The notes beneath the pieces were generated by a model that made no database searches, was not told the DNA's origin, and worked only from the letters and a program-made list of their open reading frames with translations. 64,000 nt of DNA. Source: Roseibium sp. MMSF_3544. GTDB lineage: Bacteria > Pseudomonadota > Alphaproteobacteria > Rhizobiales > Stappiaceae. The stretch spans positions 124,001 to 188,000 of the forward strand of contig NZ_JASHKA010000012.1 in assembly GCF_030732845.1 (NCBI RefSeq), given 5' to 3'. Every line of letters begins with the position of its first letter. Position 1 is the stretch's first letter. Position numbers and translations under genes: made by a program. Positions 63,467 through 64,000 of the stretch are shown here, piece by piece.

Positions 63467-63931
63467 CGCACGAAGCCTTCGGAAATCTTCGTTTGAGTTG
63501 TCGTCCCGGTTTGCCGCACATGCGGCAAGACCGGGATCCAGTCATCTGTGTGGTTGGCGATTGAAAAAGACGCTCAGACAGGTGTTTACCGGATTCCGGC
63601 TTTCCGCTGCGCACCAGCCGGAATGACACGTTGATGGACAGCAGGTTCGGCCCTGCAATCAACACCGTGCCCTCGCCACAGCTTCGTAACTCCACACGGA
63701 AGCGGGATGGATCCCATGGTCAAGCCATGGGATCACTGCAAGCGAAGCTGGCGTCCTTGTTCGGATTGTTGCCCTAGTCGCAGCGCAGCTGAGATCCGGG
63801 GCCCACTCGTCTGCAGAAAGATTGTTTTTGTCGGCGCCGCTATCCGCTGATAGCGGGCCGCAGTCATCGACAAGTTGGACTGCGAGCGGGTCTTTGCTTC
63901 ATCGCCTGCGCAACGACAAGTCAGCTACTGC
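63467..63931. repeat. intergenic region with three palindromic elements
   Basis: This 465-base gap holds three inverted repeats. At 63504-63536 a 15-bp stem with one bulge (TCCCGGTTTGCCGCA and its partner) closes a CA loop. At 63593-63624 ATTCCGGCT pairs with AGCCGGAAT. At 63710-63734 GATCCCATGG pairs perfectly with CCATGGGATC around TCAAG. Together they look like a mosaic of intergenic palindromic repeats. No gene is seen. The section from 63740 to 63931 shows nothing else recognisable. Confidence 0.65.
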
Positions 63932-64000
63932 TCAAATCGGATTGGCAAACCAGGCAAAGGCGATCAGGCCGATGACGCCGGCGGCGATGCCGATCGAGAA
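63932..64000 (-). CDS. C-terminal fragment of a membrane protein (cut by window edge)
   Basis: Twenty-two codons ending FSIGIAAGVIGLIAFAWFANPI and a TGA at 63934-63932 read in from the right edge on the minus strand. The stretch is strongly hydrophobic, consistent with a final membrane helix. It is too short to assign to a family. Confidence 0.4.
   Translation of the reverse strand, partial: FSIGIAAGVIGLIAFAWFANPI

Noticed and set aside
1..64000. CRISPR arrays, tRNA or rRNA genes, insertion sequences, prophage genes
   Set aside because: None were seen: no regular spacer repeats, no tRNA-like cloverleaf with T-loop signature, and no transposase or integrase translation.

Overview
The window looks like a chromosomal segment of an alphaproteobacterium of the Rhizobiales/Stappiaceae type (Roseibium/Labrenzia-like). 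This is inferred from the moderately high G+C, the fbcF-fbcB-fbcC order of the cytochrome bc1 operon, the lgt-midA-pgeF run, the rplY-pth-ychF block, and many Caulobacter/Rhizobium-style conserved genes. No lineage marker such as 16S rRNA is present, so this is inference. Most of the window is well-packed core genome. No rRNA, tRNA, CRISPR array, transposase, integrase or prophage gene was seen.

Layout. 1-7 kb: a partial TetR-like regulator, proC with a YbjN-domain gene, and a UbiK-like factor face a plus-strand run of lgt, midA-like methyltransferase, pgeF, a creatinase-fold M24 protein, a lipoprotein and prs. 8-14 kb: a nucleoside/pyrimidine import operon (BMP lipoprotein-type binding protein, double ATPase, two permeases) ends in a cytosine deaminase. 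14-17 kb: a chemoreceptor and a free periplasmic sensor protein. 17-19.5 kb: a His-rich exported protein diverges from a MarR regulator with a Cys-rich tail, with a long inverted repeat between them; a MOSC protein follows. 19.5-23.6 kb: rplY, pth, an exported RNase T2, and ychF. 23.6-24.2 kb: two tandem small paralogous proteins (54 and 53 aa). 24.2-27.1 kb: a two-component system diverging from a PepSY protein and a small membrane protein. 27-32 kb: an SLC13 transporter, an AraC/GyrI regulator, an SDR/epimerase and two MaoC-like proteins.

32-38 kb: GNAT, bluB, apt and mtnP, then the bc1 operon. 38-46 kb: two closely similar ABC half-exporters, a PAS-GGDEF-EAL protein, a second chemoreceptor and small membrane proteins. 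46.7-52 kb: trmL and hemF; an HD-GYP protein; and a CCA-transferase operon with a CoA-type Nudix hydrolase and a DUF1285 protein. 52.5-59.3 kb: a four-gene MoxR/DUF58/BatA-type operon. 59.4-64 kb: GNAT, glutathionyl-hydroquinone reductase, Nudix, a block of tiny ORFs with its own terminator, a metallophosphoesterase, palindromic intergenic repeats and a partial membrane protein.

How the genes fit together: the window combines purine and pyrimidine salvage (BMP transporter, cytosine deaminase, apt, mtnP, prs), aerobic respiration (bc1, hemF, UbiK-like factor), tRNA and translation quality control (cca, trmL, pth, ychF, rplY), signalling and chemotaxis (two MCPs, GGDEF/EAL, HD-GYP, two-component system) and envelope functions (lgt, pgeF, MoxR operon). 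No single large undescribed system stands out. The least explained features are the tandem small-protein pair at 23.6-24.1 kb, the tiny-ORF block at 62.2-62.5 kb, and the MarR/His-rich protein pair with its operator-like repeat.
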